From: an uncultured Eubacteriales bacterium
Lineage (GTDB): Bacteria > Bacillota > Clostridia > Oscillospirales > Oscillospiraceae
Length of the DNA stretch: 64,000 nucleotides
NCBI GenBank assembly: GCA_900546915.1
Contig: UREY01000010.1
Coordinates: 1-64,000, forward strand
Direction of reading: 5' to 3'
Positions 16,601-24,065 of this stretch are shown in pieces (within the stretch, counting starts at the first letter, position 1; every line of letters begins with the position of its first letter). The notes under the pieces were generated by a model that saw only the letters and a program-made list of their open reading frames with translations, had not been told where the DNA came from and ran no database searches. A program made the position numbers and the translations under genes.

Positions 16601-18325
16601 GACTTCTGGATCGAACTGACCGATGCCAATCCCTCTTTGGCTACGGCGGGCAAGAGCATGATCAATGTGTACAGCATTCGTTCCGGCGAATATTTCGACG
16701 GCTATTACTATGGGTATGATGCCGACAATAATTTCTACCGGATCAATGCAACAGAAGTCAATGATTACAAAGTTCTGGGTAACGCCGGGCAGCAAATCGT
16801 GGATATGGCCTTCGATTATACCACAGGCACCATGTATGGCGTGACGCAGCAGTACACGGCATATGACATCAATATCTATGAGTGGGTAGATTACCCTGCA
16901 ACCCTGGTCAGCATCGATTTGGCCACCGGCGAGACAACGGACGTTGCTGAGCTGGACGCTTCGGTCAGAACGCTGGCGATTGACCAGAACGGCGTACTGT
17001 ACGGTGCGGGTAGCAATGCCTCCGGCGAGGTTGCGACCCTTTACCGGCTGGATCCGACTACCGGCGCTTGCACCTCTGTGTTGGAATTGGACGGCGTAAC
17101 GGTTTTCGATGACAATTACGGCGACTACTTCTCTCAGATGACCTATGATTACACCACGGACCGCCTGTATCTGCACGGAATTGACTGCACCTATGGCAAC
17201 ATCCACAGCTCTCAGCTGTACATGGTGCAGCTGGGCGAGCAGCCTGTAGGTGTGGCTCTGGGCTCGGTTGCCCTGAGTCTGCGGGGCGAAAGTAAAGTCG
17301 CGCCTGCCGCACTCGGCCTGCTGTGCGCGATTCCGGAAGCTGATGAACTGCCCGGCGATATGCCTGTGGCCAATGTGATCATGAACAAGAATGCTGCCCG
17401 GGTGTACGTCGACGGCACGACGCAGTTGACGGCTCAGGTGCAGCCCGCTAGCTCCAGCGCTCAGGTGACCTGGACTTCCTCCGATCCTGCGGTTGCTACC
17501 GTAGATGCCAACGGTCTGGTGACCGGCGTTGCAGCAGGCGATGCAGTGATTACCGCCACCTGTGAAGGCCGGACTACCACCTGCTCGGTTTCTGTGGTGG
17601 AAACGACCTCCGGCGCTGTGGCCTACACCATCTCCACTACGGAAGGCTTGGTGAAGTTTGATCCCGAAATGCCGTCTGCCGGCTATGAGGTGGTTGCTTC
17701 CTTCGACAAGCTGAATGTGGGCGGAACCGTGGTTGGCCTGGATGTGGACGAGGCGAACGGACATGTCTATTACTTAGTGGATAACGATCCGGACTATTTC
17801 CACCCTGTCCTGATGCGTTATGATTTGACACTGGGTAGCAGTCAGATCCTTGGGATGATCTCGGTATACACCGACGGCACCTCTGACATTGCGTATGACG
17901 CTGAAGAACAGCTGCTGTACGTGGTTTGCGGCTACTACCTCTTCCAGTACTATGTGCCTACCATGCAGCCCACAGGAGCAAACGCAGGAGTTCCGCTGAG
18001 CTTCTCCGGCGACTACTCCTCCATGCATGCGGTTGCGGAGGACAACGGTGCAGTTTACGCCCTGGGCAGAAATGGCTACGGCGGAATGCTGTATCAGGTC
18101 GACGATGGCATGAGAAGCTATGAGCGTCTGGCGACGGATATCGATATCAATACGGTGACCTCCTTCTGCGAGATGGACTACTGCTCCGACAACGGTCTGT
18201 TCTATGTCACAGATGCAGGCAACAACCTGTATGAGATGGATATGTCCGGCAATGTCAAGATGCTGGATCAGCTGGGCAATGGTTTGGACATCAACGGCCT
18301 GGCAATCCTGCCTGCCGCCGACTAA
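10661..18325 (+). CDS. giant secreted S8 subtilisin-like protease with dockerin and Big2 domains
   Basis: The 2,554-residue protein has a signal peptide (about 1-28), a propeptide (about 95-205) and a lactocepin/C5a-peptidase-like S8 domain. The catalytic triad is Asp247 (AILDTGI), His322 (DHGTHVAG) and Ser641 (SGTSMATP). A PA insert (about 455-600, GKVAVVERGG...) lies inside the catalytic domain. A type I dockerin follows at about 797-858, with two calcium-loop repeats DFNDDGAITTADARVLL and DVNGDGQTDRSDVDVIL. The rest alternates propeller-like 'YDYNTG/LYGV' repeat regions with three Big2 Ig-like domains (near 1506-1595, 1873-1960, 2236-2315, each with VTWTSS or MTWTSS). It has no SLH or sortase signal of its own, so surface attachment probably goes through the neighbouring cohesin. 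Substrate is unknown, likely host or dietary protein. The ATG at 10661 has only a moderate ribosome site; ATG 10670 is an alternative. Confidence 0.92.
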   Translation: MNYMKKRFLSFVLVLALLLTGVPMAAAAGSGFVDPTVVPEVSQESGPVSLITDTAVSEETEETNENTATPVTLAEGEGKYVDNDSAPFSQSEAVESYADTDVVHLIVELENNSLLAAGFSTDDIAANTAAVASYESRQMSALDAMKSRLSSRFGGSDSFELGYTYTIATTGLSVKTEYGNMDTIAAMPGVKRVYVAPTFQVPEDTAVSDGSDDLLQPMTDNATQMIGSDVLNSTGYTGKGMKVAILDTGIVLGHPSFAALSEDQLTESSMTVEDIEEVWPSLNASSSGIRPANVYYSTKIPYAFNYETRSLDVSHATAGSDHGTHVAGITAANKLDTTDVVGVAPEAQLIVMQVFGSRGANWDTILAAMEDCVRLDVDAVNLSLGSAAGFTTGTEAMAEVLDAFTKTDMEMLIAAGNDTNNALNNLLGWNMSKTSNPDIGLVGTPSTLFQALSVASVNNDKTAMLYFTVGDTKIGYSDTGVNTQLIRLAGQELEYVMIEGYGEAADFEGLDLTGKVAVVERGGEVNFTVKQANAQAAGAVACIVYNNVAGMMNMSITDTAGSIPTVGISKADGKLMAEAEEKVLVVSGSSEEFVSDKVMSDFSSWGCTPDLKLKPEITGVGGNINSTRDNTSGYGLMSGTSMATPQITGAMAVLMQYLRANNPEFQEDVLRRVATNIMLSTADPVMYSDTEEYSPRNQGAGLVNLVKATSTEAYLTSADTYENRPKGEFGDDPERNGVYEFSFEVTNFSEDADKTYTFDVSTLTESVYGGEFIENAPYALNADAKIFTNVSTDVLKYDFNDDGAITTADARVLLRHVAGVETLGTDNVHDAYTDVNGDGQTDRSDVDVILAYCAEMEVDVDLLAKVSASGNQAVTEITVPAGETVSLTAQITLSQEDKDYLNESFENGMFVEGFLYLRNADEEDVDLSMPFMGFYGDWSDAPVFDDDPEEPSLYGVSIWTNNNIMIGANPYIVNGASGDEYNAISYANPLAELDFGLLRNAKQLRYTVTDKNNPEKEYFSIIDEDATKSYYSSSYGMIVPYYIYNANADEEYVWKGYDTDGEALPDGTSVTYKIEAYVDDGDDIVDDVYTFDVTLDSLKPEIVNQDTLQEDLYVREEDGHVILPLTLKDNRYIAAVIFMDANGTIMGKYAVDNQPGEELQMDFDITGYGADFTILVCDYACNETSLDLALELTGEVANPSLKALEPGRLYGFEQSGISSVVDRGWFSVNKTDLSDPRNEAYANDDSYYSGEYINGRVLAERNDGALMLLTPYGSYWGSQQVTPATGTKGDPGFIALYDMAMDYTERSGEMSQLFQDKNIYTEAKNTLYAVGWTYSGQTDPSGADTGANCLYVITSNMYNQQLSITELFPLSGLNPDAEMLTLACDNDGNLYGITTDCNFYSVDKKTGQCTKLFSLDDFYAQTSGIGPNVVQSMCYDYEANCIYWYANCKIDGATSSNYVSRVYRIDPKTGDVEYMDSQGVSGATALFVPTDKTSDVFTYGEVEPETFTLDSYETTMVIGQGKRINLTWTPWNAKQNEVTWTSSDENVVTVSATGYVRAVGAGEATISATATVNDPYAGGVQERTSTCKVTVVPSQDKIYSYIISDDVNQSNEYKWVTYSDLAPYDVTQLTKSEVTAPDGVTSTAAWQGGAYWNGYVYTVCQLSWSVENSTHTGCFVYKSKVDASTDTVIGAPELIGYSEGIEVGSLGFDYNTGRMYGVDLTNGGLCIVDLETGSIDTLGEFQFDEVDNPQSGDNVMPAMTVICQGDETTILCASMNGNLFIVDPETLLCDKVGSAGMEYWYYAAMHYDYNTGNIYWNPCMGQGNNPLYLVTLGMTDWGEMQADIIDIGDVASKTGVEQTVMFTIPENEPETKFIPVEDMWLTNGETATIVAGGSLMLRTATEPARPTVQRMTWTSSNTDVATVDNFGVVTARSAGTTTITVTLTDRDGTQFTDTIEITVLASGGTLQAFLAADPGASGYYDFWIELTDANPSLATAGKSMINVYSIRSGEYFDGYYYGYDADNNFYRINATEVNDYKVLGNAGQQIVDMAFDYTTGTMYGVTQQYTAYDINIYEWVDYPATLVSIDLATGETTDVAELDASVRTLAIDQNGVLYGAGSNASGEVATLYRLDPTTGACTSVLELDGVTVFDDNYGDYFSQMTYDYTTDRLYLHGIDCTYGNIHSSQLYMVQLGEQPVGVALGSVALSLRGESKVAPAALGLLCAIPEADELPGDMPVANVIMNKNAARVYVDGTTQLTAQVQPASSSAQVTWTSSDPAVATVDANGLVTGVAAGDAVITATCEGRTTTCSVSVVETTSGAVAYTISTTEGLVKFDPEMPSAGYEVVASFDKLNVGGTVVGLDVDEANGHVYYLVDNDPDYFHPVLMRYDLTLGSSQILGMISVYTDGTSDIAYDAEEQLLYVVCGYYLFQYYVPTMQPTGANAGVPLSFSGDYSSMHAVAEDNGAVYALGRNGYGGMLYQVDDGMRSYERLATDIDINTVTSFCEMDYCSDNGLFYVTDAGNNLYEMDMSGNVKMLDQLGNGLDINGLAILPAAD

Positions 18326-18357
18326 TCCGAATCGAGTTTTTACCTCTTTTACGCAAA

Positions 18358-18395
18358 TCCCGCCTGGGGGCTTCGGCCCTCAGGCGGGATTTTTC
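18358..18395 (+). terminator. intrinsic terminator after the protease gene
   Basis: TCCCGCCTG pairs with CAGGCGGGA, extended by GGG/CCC, around a CTTCGG loop and followed by TTTTT. It ends the cohesin-protease operon about 30 bases past the stop. Confidence 0.9.
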
Positions 18396-18464
18396 CGTAT
18401 TAGAAGAGGAGAGTCCCGAGGCGGGGACTCCGCGTAAGGTTTGGTGCAACGGCGGCGTATGCGG

Positions 18465-19613
18465 TTATTTCCCGAAGAGTGCCGCCGCCTGCTTCATATT
18501 TTCCCGCACGGGGACGCCGAAGGGGCAGCGGGCTTCACAGGCGCCGCAGGCGATGCATTCGCCGGCTGTGTGGGGCAGGGCGGCGTAATGCTCCCGCACG
18601 GTCTCCGGAATTTCTCCCTGTGCGGTGGCCAGACGCCAAAATTTGGTCACGGTGGCGACGTCAATCCCCACGGGGCAGGGGGCGCAGTGTCCGCAGTACA
18701 TGCAGTGCCCCTGCCAGCTGATCTTGGGCATGGCCGCAAAAGCGGCGGCGTAATCTCGCTCTGCGTCCGAGGCGCTCTCGTAAGCCAGGCAGCTTTCCAA
18801 CTCCCCCAGCGTTCTGGCTCCGGCCAGGACGGAAGCCACGGCGGGACGGGTCAGCGCATAGTGAATGCATTGATGGGGCGTCAAGGCGACGCAAGCCGGG
18901 GAGAGATCGGCGTGCAGCAGGTCGCCGCCGCCAAAGGCCTTCATAACGGTAATTCCCACCCCCAGACGTTGGCAGGTTTCATACAGCCGTTGCCGGTCGG
19001 GGTCCATATTGATCAGCTGCTTTTCATAATTCTTCTCGTCCCACAGAGCCTCCACGTCCTCCCCGGCCGGTTGCAGGTCATAGCAGGGGTTTACGCTGAA
19101 CATCAGGACGTCTACCAGTCCGCTCTGTATGGCGGCCAGTGCGGCAGCCGGATTGTGGCTGGAAAGGCCGATGGAGCCGATGATACCTGCTTCTTTCAGC
19201 TCCAGAGCATAGGCCATGACGGGACCTGTACGAATTTGCTCCCAGTCCGTCAGAGAATCCACATAGTGGATCATGCCGATTTCCACATGGTCGGTTTTCA
19301 ATCGCTCCAGCTGGTCCTGAAATCCCAGCTTGACCTCCTGCAGGTCTCGGGTGCGCTGGTACTGGCCGTCCTTCCAAACGGTGCACAGGTGGGCCTGGAG
19401 AATGAACCGGTCCCGCCGCCCCTCCAGGGCCCGTCCCAAGTTGGAACGAAATTCGGGATTCGGCGCATACAAATCGATGCAGTTGACGCCGCCGGCCTGC
19501 ATCCGGTCCACAAAAGCTTTCACGGTTTCATATGGCTGATGGACCAATCCCTCACAGCCCATCCCGATTTCACTGACGGAAAGGCCGGTTCGGCCCAAGG
19601 TCCGGTATTTCAT
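18465..19613 (-). CDS. aldo/keto reductase with C-terminal 4Fe-4S ferredoxin domain
   Basis: The 382-residue protein has an aldo/keto reductase barrel (about 1-285): RTLGRTGLSVSEIGMGCEGL, the DLYAPNPEFRSNLG segment, a histidine in MIHYVDS, and SIGLSSHNP. The C-terminal ferredoxin-like part carries two cysteine clusters, CMYCGHCAPCPVGID and CIACGACEARCPFGV, enough for two 4Fe-4S clusters. Such proteins are common in anaerobes and are assumed to be redox enzymes; the substrate is not known. The ATG at 19613 gives the standard family start with GGGAG upstream. It follows the DUF362 gene by 17 bases, so the two are one operon. Confidence 0.88.
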   Translation of the reverse strand: MKYRTLGRTGLSVSEIGMGCEGLVHQPYETVKAFVDRMQAGGVNCIDLYAPNPEFRSNLGRALEGRRDRFILQAHLCTVWKDGQYQRTRDLQEVKLGFQDQLERLKTDHVEIGMIHYVDSLTDWEQIRTGPVMAYALELKEAGIIGSIGLSSHNPAAALAAIQSGLVDVLMFSVNPCYDLQPAGEDVEALWDEKNYEKQLINMDPDRQRLYETCQRLGVGITVMKAFGGGDLLHADLSPACVALTPHQCIHYALTRPAVASVLAGARTLGELESCLAYESASDAERDYAAAFAAMPKISWQGHCMYCGHCAPCPVGIDVATVTKFWRLATAQGEIPETVREHYAALPHTAGECIACGACEARCPFGVPVRENMKQAAALFGK

Positions 19614-19630
19614 TGCGGTTCTCTCCCTTC

Positions 19631-20497
19631 TTAGATTGCAACGAGGGCATAGCTCCGGCTGCCCAGTCCCAGGGCTTCCGCGGCCTCCACCGTGTGGATG
19701 CCGTTCCGGGACTCGATTCGCTCGATGAGGGCGGCTTTGCCCGGATCCGGAGACCGGTAGACCGCGTCGACGCAGGCCTGATCCAGCGCCACCGGATCGG
19801 TGGAGGCGAAGATGCCGAGATCTGCCATCTCCGGCTCTTGAGGATGGCTGTCGCAGTCGCAATCCACAGACAATCGGTTGGCTACGTTGATGTACAATAG
19901 GTTCTTCCGGCCCATATAGTCCATGACGGCCTTGTCCGCTTCCGCCATGCACTCCAAAAAGGCGTCATGGTCTGCCGCCCAGAGGTTTTCCGGTACGCCC
20001 ACGCCGTGAATGTGCGCCTTCCCATGGGCGGAGGCGACGCCGATGGACATGTTTTTCAATGCGCCGCCAAAGCCGCCCATGGCGTGGCCTTTGAAATGCG
20101 AGAGGAGCAGCATGCAGTGGTAATGCTGCAGATGCGCGCCTACGAAGTTCTCGGTCAGATGGCGTCCCGCTGTGACGGGGATGGAGATCTCGCCGTCGGC
20201 GTCCATGATGTCGCAAGGCGCAATGTCAGGAAAGCCGTGCTCGGCAATGGCCTTCCAGTGGGCTTCTGTTGTGCTTCTCCGTCCCTCGTAGGCGGTGTTG
20301 CATTCCACAATGGTTCCGTGTAGCTCTTGGACCAACGCCCCAATGAGCTGGGGCTGTAAAAAGTTGTGACCGCCGGGTTCTCCGGTGGAGATTTTGATGG
20401 CGACCTTTCCGGTGAGGGGGCGCTGCAGCGCGTGGTAAATTTGCAGCAATGACTCCGGTGTGATTTCCGGCGTAAAGAAAACTGTGGCTTTTTCCAT
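19631..20497 (-). CDS. DUF362 domain protein
   Basis: The 288-residue protein matches the DUF362 family: KVAIKISTGEPGGHNFLQP, ECNTAYEGRRSTTEAHW, HFKGHAMGGFGGALKNMSIG, AHGKAHIHG, and DCDCDSHPQEPEMADLGIFASTDPVALDQACVD. The family is often fused to ferredoxin domains and is thought to be redox-linked, but its reaction is unknown. This copy has no C-terminal ferredoxin module; the adjacent aldo/keto reductase supplies Fe-S clusters instead, so the two proteins may work together. AAAGGTGG and TTAGG precede the ATG. A 9-bp inverted repeat lies in its leader. Confidence 0.85.
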   Translation of the reverse strand: MEKATVFFTPEITPESLLQIYHALQRPLTGKVAIKISTGEPGGHNFLQPQLIGALVQELHGTIVECNTAYEGRRSTTEAHWKAIAEHGFPDIAPCDIMDADGEISIPVTAGRHLTENFVGAHLQHYHCMLLLSHFKGHAMGGFGGALKNMSIGVASAHGKAHIHGVGVPENLWAADHDAFLECMAEADKAVMDYMGRKNLLYINVANRLSVDCDCDSHPQEPEMADLGIFASTDPVALDQACVDAVYRSPDPGKAALIERIESRNGIHTVEAAEALGLGSRSYALVAI

Positions 20498-20522
20498 CCT
20501 AATACCACCTTTTTTAGTATGT

Positions 20523-20568
20523 AGAGCTTACAGGGCGGCGCTGTTTGGCTGCCCGGCGGGTAAGCTCT
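20523..20568 (-). promoter_or_regulatory. leader hairpin upstream of the DUF362 gene
   Basis: Perfect 9-bp arms AGAGCTTAC / GTAAGCTCT flank a G+C-rich 28-base interior with further partial pairing. There is no T-run, so it is not a terminator. A weak promoter (TTGACT, 19 bases, TAAAAT on the minus strand, near 20575-20610) lies just upstream, so the hairpin would sit at the 5' end of the mRNA. It may stabilise the mRNA or be an operator. Confidence 0.45.
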
Positions 20569-20666
20569 CAATTTTATTTATTTTACACCTTAAAGTTCCC
20601 TTTCAGTCAAGCCCTTTTTTCCAGCCTTTTGCTGTTTGACCTGGTGGAAAACACAAAAAATGTGTA

Positions 20667-20695
20667 TTGACATTCATGGAAAACATAGCTATACT
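20667..20695 (+). promoter_or_regulatory. promoter of the capsule operon
   Basis: Perfect TTGACA is followed after 17 bases by TATACT, about 45 bases before the capE start. No terminator or attenuator is visible between promoter and gene. Confidence 0.75.
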
Positions 20696-20740
20696 ATAAT
20701 TGAGTTATTTATATTGAAGATGGAAGAGGGGAGACACGGC

Positions 20741-21787
20741 ATGGCGCTGGATTTGGAAGATAAAATCCTGCTGATTACCGGCGGTACGGGTTCCTTTGGC
20801 AACGGCGTGACGGCGCGTTTATTGGAAACCGGTATCCGGGAGATTCGGATTTTTTCCCGAGATGAAAAGAAGCAGGAGGACATGCGCCGCATGTACCGGG
20901 ACCGTTTTCCTTCCTCCTGCAAAAAGCTTCGCTTCTTTCTGGGCGATGTACGGGAGCCGGATTCCCTTCGCGCTCCCATGGAAGGCGTAAACTACGTCAT
21001 TCATGCCGCCGCGCTGAAGCAGGTTCCCTCCTGCGAATTTTTCCCCACAGAAGCGGTTCGCACCAATGTACTGGGCACGGAGCATGTGCTGCAGGCCGCT
21101 GTGTCGGCAGGCGCACAGGCGGTGGTCTGCCTCTCCACGGATAAGGCGGCCTATCCCATCAATGCCATGGGCGCCTCCAAAGCCCTGATGGAAAAGACGG
21201 CCGCCGCCAAGGCCGGTACCTTGCTGCCGCTGCAGACCAAAATCTGCTGCACCCGGTGCGGCAATGTGTTGGGGACCAGAGGCAGTGTGGTTCCCCTGTT
21301 TCTCCGGCAAATCCAGGCCGGAGGGCCCCTGACGTTAACGGAGCCCGGCATGACGCGGTTTGTGATGACCATGGATGAGGCAATTGAATTGGTGCTGCAT
21401 GCCGTGGCCCGGGCAAAACCGGGAGATATTTGGGTTCGAAAAGCGCCGGCCTGTACCACGGAGCATCTGGCCCGGGCTTTGCTGGAGCTTCTTGGAAAGT
21501 CAAATCCTGTTTCTGTTGTGGGGATTCGGCATGGTGAAAAGCGAAATGAGACACTGGTGACGGAAGAGGAGTCCGCCCGGGCGGAGGATCTGGGGACCTA
21601 TTTTCGTATCCCCCGGGATGACCGGGACCTGTATTATGAGATTCCCACGGTCGCGCCTGCCGGAGAAAGCGCTCCGGCTCCATCCTATCACTCCCGAATG
21701 GCGCGGCAGCTGACCATCAAACAGATTCAGGAAAAGCTGCTGCAGGTTCCGGCGGTCCGCGCGGCAGTCGGAGGAGGATGGACGTGA
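20741..21787 (+). CDS. capE: UDP-GlcNAc C4,6-dehydratase/C5-epimerase (CapE/FnlA type)
   Basis: First enzyme of UDP-L-FucNAc synthesis: it dehydrates and epimerises UDP-GlcNAc. The 348-residue extended SDR protein has the nucleotide-binding ITGGTGSFGN (near residue 12), FLGDVRE, the HAAALKQVP segment and the catalytic region STDKAAYPINAMGASKALM. In this family the usual SDR tyrosine is replaced by methionine, here Met143 with Lys147, as expected for CapE/FnlA rather than FlaA1/PseB. The ATG at 20741 is preceded by GAGGGGAG; earlier in-frame starts lack a site. capF and capG follow directly, confirming the pathway. Confidence 0.9.
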   Translation: MALDLEDKILLITGGTGSFGNGVTARLLETGIREIRIFSRDEKKQEDMRRMYRDRFPSSCKKLRFFLGDVREPDSLRAPMEGVNYVIHAAALKQVPSCEFFPTEAVRTNVLGTEHVLQAAVSAGAQAVVCLSTDKAAYPINAMGASKALMEKTAAAKAGTLLPLQTKICCTRCGNVLGTRGSVVPLFLRQIQAGGPLTLTEPGMTRFVMTMDEAIELVLHAVARAKPGDIWVRKAPACTTEHLARALLELLGKSNPVSVVGIRHGEKRNETLVTEEESARAEDLGTYFRIPRDDRDLYYEIPTVAPAGESAPAPSYHSRMARQLTIKQIQEKLLQVPAVRAAVGGGWT

Positions 21788-22923
21788 AAATACTGATCAC
21801 CGGCGCCGGGGGATTTCTGGGGCGGAATCTGTCGGCGGAGCTGCAAAACCTCCGGGGCTGGACCGGCATGGATGGGGAGAAAAGCGGACGCCTAGAGCTT
21901 CTTCTGTGTCACCGGAATACGGACCTCCGGGACCTTTCCGCTTGGTGCAAGACGGCAGATTTTGTCTTTCACCTGGCCGGTGTGAATCGGGCCGGCAGCC
22001 CGGAGGATTTTTGGGCCGGAAATCTGGAATTTACCCAGGCGCTTCTTGCCCGGCTGCGCCGGGCGGGGAATCCCAGCCCCATTGTGTTTGCCTCTTCCAT
22101 ACAAGCAGGCCGAGCCTCCCCCTATGGAAAAAGTAAGCTGGCAGCCGAGGAGGCGCTGTTTCGCCACAGGGAACAGACCGGGGCCGAGGTTTGGATTTAC
22201 CGGCTGCCCCATATTTTCGGCAAGTGGAGCCGGCCGGAGTACAACAGCGTAGTGGCCACCTTTTGCCACCGCATCGCCCGGGGCTTGCCTGCGGTGATAC
22301 AGGACCCGGACCTTCGGCTGGAGCTGGCGTACATTGACGATGTGGTAAAAGAGCTTCTAAACGCCCTTGCCGGTTCGCCGCACCGAAGCGGAACGTTCTG
22401 CCGCATCCCCACGGTATATTCTGCGACGCTGCAGGAGCTGGCCGATTTGCTGTGGGGTTTTGCAGAGAGCAGAGCTTCCGGAGGGCTTCCCGCAGTGGGC
22501 ACGCCCTTTGCCAAAAAGCTGTATGCCACTTATGTAAGCTTTCTTCCCCGGGAAGCGCTTCTTCAAGAGCGGATGCCCCACCGGGACCACCGGGGCAGCT
22601 TCACCGAGCTGTTCCGCACGCCGGAGTGCGGTCAGTTTTCCGTCAGCATCACCAAACCCGGCGTGATCCGGGGATTGCACTGGCATCATACCAAGGTGGA
22701 GAAGTTCATAGTTCTGCAGGGGGAGGGGGAGCTTCGCTTTCGCAGCCCGGAGGGGGAGGTCCGGTCGTTCCAGGTTTCCGGCAACCGGCCTGCGGTGGTG
22801 GACATTCCCCCGGGGGACCTGCACAGCATCAAAAATCAGGGGCAGGACGATCTGGTTACGCTGATTTGGGCCAGCGAATGCTTTGACCCAGACCGCCCCG
22901 ATACTTACGGACGGGAGGTGTGA
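21784..22923 (+). CDS. capF: CapF/FnlB-type bifunctional reductase with C-terminal cupin
   Basis: Second step of UDP-L-FucNAc synthesis: NADPH-dependent reduction of the CapE product. The N-terminal part is an SDR domain (ILITGAGGFLGRNL; FHLAGVNRA; SSIQAG and YGKSKL carrying the Tyr-Lys pair). The C-terminal part is a zinc cupin (RDHRGSFTELFR, VIRGLHWHHTKVEKF, DIPPGDLHSIKN). The GTG at 21784 lies six bases after AGGAGG and gives the family-like VKILITGAGG start; the ATG at 21778 touches the ribosome site. It overlaps the end of capE by four bases. The 379-residue length fits CapF. Confidence 0.88.
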   Translation: MKILITGAGGFLGRNLSAELQNLRGWTGMDGEKSGRLELLLCHRNTDLRDLSAWCKTADFVFHLAGVNRAGSPEDFWAGNLEFTQALLARLRRAGNPSPIVFASSIQAGRASPYGKSKLAAEEALFRHREQTGAEVWIYRLPHIFGKWSRPEYNSVVATFCHRIARGLPAVIQDPDLRLELAYIDDVVKELLNALAGSPHRSGTFCRIPTVYSATLQELADLLWGFAESRASGGLPAVGTPFAKKLYATYVSFLPREALLQERMPHRDHRGSFTELFRTPECGQFSVSITKPGVIRGLHWHHTKVEKFIVLQGEGELRFRSPEGEVRSFQVSGNRPAVVDIPPGDLHSIKNQGQDDLVTLIWASECFDPDRPDTYGREV

Positions 22924-22926
22924 GCC

Positions 22927-24054
22927 GTGACGCAGCTGCACCTGATGACTGTGATGGGGACCCGGCCGGAAATCATCCGGCTGTCCGAGATCATCCGATG
23001 CTGTGACCGGTATTTCCGGCAGACCTTGGTTCACACCGGGCAGAATTGGGATGAGGCGTTGCATCAAGTCTTTTTTCGGGATCTGGAGCTCCGACCGCCG
23101 GATGTTCAGCTGCACGTGGCAGGCGCGCATCTGGGGCAGACCCTGGGGAACATCCTGGCCCAGTCCTTTGCACTGATGCAGGAGCTCCGACCGGATGCTC
23201 TGCTGATTCTGGGGGATACCAACTCCTGCCTCTCAGCCATTTCCGCCCGTCGTTTGCAGATACCTATTTTTCATCTGGAGGCGGGAAACCGCTGCTTTGA
23301 CGGCCGGGTGCCGGAAGAGGTCAACCGGCGGATTGTAGACGTCACCGCAGATTTCAATCTGTGCTATACCGAGCATGCCAGACGAAACCTCTTGGCCTCC
23401 GGTCTGCCCCCAGAGCGGATTTTTGTGGTAGGCTCTCCCATGCCGGAGGTTCTCCTGAAAAATTTGCCCCGGATCCGAGCCAGCCGGGTGATGGAGCGGT
23501 TGGGATTGGAGGACAAGGGCTATTTTCTCCTCTCGGCCCATCGGGAGGAGAACCTCGACGAGGAGGATCGTTTTTTTGCCCTTATGGCGGCGGTCAACGC
23601 CCTGGCCGAAACGTACGGCAAGCCCATCTTATATGCCTGTCACCCCCGGGCGCGGCAAATTCTGGCGCTGCGGGATGTCCGTCTCCATCCCCTGGTCCGG
23701 GTCCATCCGCCCTTGGGCTTTCACGACTATAACCAGCTGCAGCTGCATGCATACTGCGTCCTGTCCGACAGCGGTACGTTACCGGAAGAGAGCAGCTTTT
23801 TCCGTGGGCAGGGGCTGTCGTTTCCCGCCGTTTGCCTTCGGACCAGTACCGAGCGGCCGGAGGCATTGGAGCGCGGCGCGTTTCTTCTGGCGGGCGTCCA
23901 GGTCGATCAGGTTCTGGCCGCAGTGAAAACCGCCGTCGCCATGGGGGAAGGACAGGACTGGGGAACCATGGCAGAAGACTATCGCAACGGCAAGATTTCC
24001 GATCAGGTGGCGTCCATCATTCAAAGCTATGCCGGTCTTTTCTCCGGGAAGTGA
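22927..24054 (+). CDS. capG: UDP-N-acetylglucosamine 2-epimerase family, CapG/FnlC (UDP-L-FucNAc synthesis)
   Basis: Third step: C2 epimerisation to UDP-L-FucNAc. The 375-residue protein has the family hallmarks MGTRPEIIRL, HTGQNWDEALHQVFF (instead of the HTGQH of WecB), LGDTNSCLSA, HLEAGNRCFDGRVPEEVNRR, LLSAHREEN and SDSGTLPEESSFF. The GDTNS and GNRCFD motifs favour the FucNAc branch over general WecB. GGAGG precedes the GTG at 22927, three bases after the capF stop. With CapE and CapF this completes the FucNAc precursor pathway. Confidence 0.88.
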   Translation: MTQLHLMTVMGTRPEIIRLSEIIRCCDRYFRQTLVHTGQNWDEALHQVFFRDLELRPPDVQLHVAGAHLGQTLGNILAQSFALMQELRPDALLILGDTNSCLSAISARRLQIPIFHLEAGNRCFDGRVPEEVNRRIVDVTADFNLCYTEHARRNLLASGLPPERIFVVGSPMPEVLLKNLPRIRASRVMERLGLEDKGYFLLSAHREENLDEEDRFFALMAAVNALAETYGKPILYACHPRARQILALRDVRLHPLVRVHPPLGFHDYNQLQLHAYCVLSDSGTLPEESSFFRGQGLSFPAVCLRTSTERPEALERGAFLLAGVQVDQVLAAVKTAVAMGEGQDWGTMAEDYRNGKISDQVASIIQSYAGLFSGK

Positions 24055-24065
24055 GGTGCTGTATC

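Noticed and set aside
14456..17764. Second long antisense frame (about 1,102 codons) opposite the protease gene
   Set aside because: Same cause as the first: G+C-biased codon use in the real gene. The translation shows histidine- and isoleucine-rich patterns typical of shadow frames.
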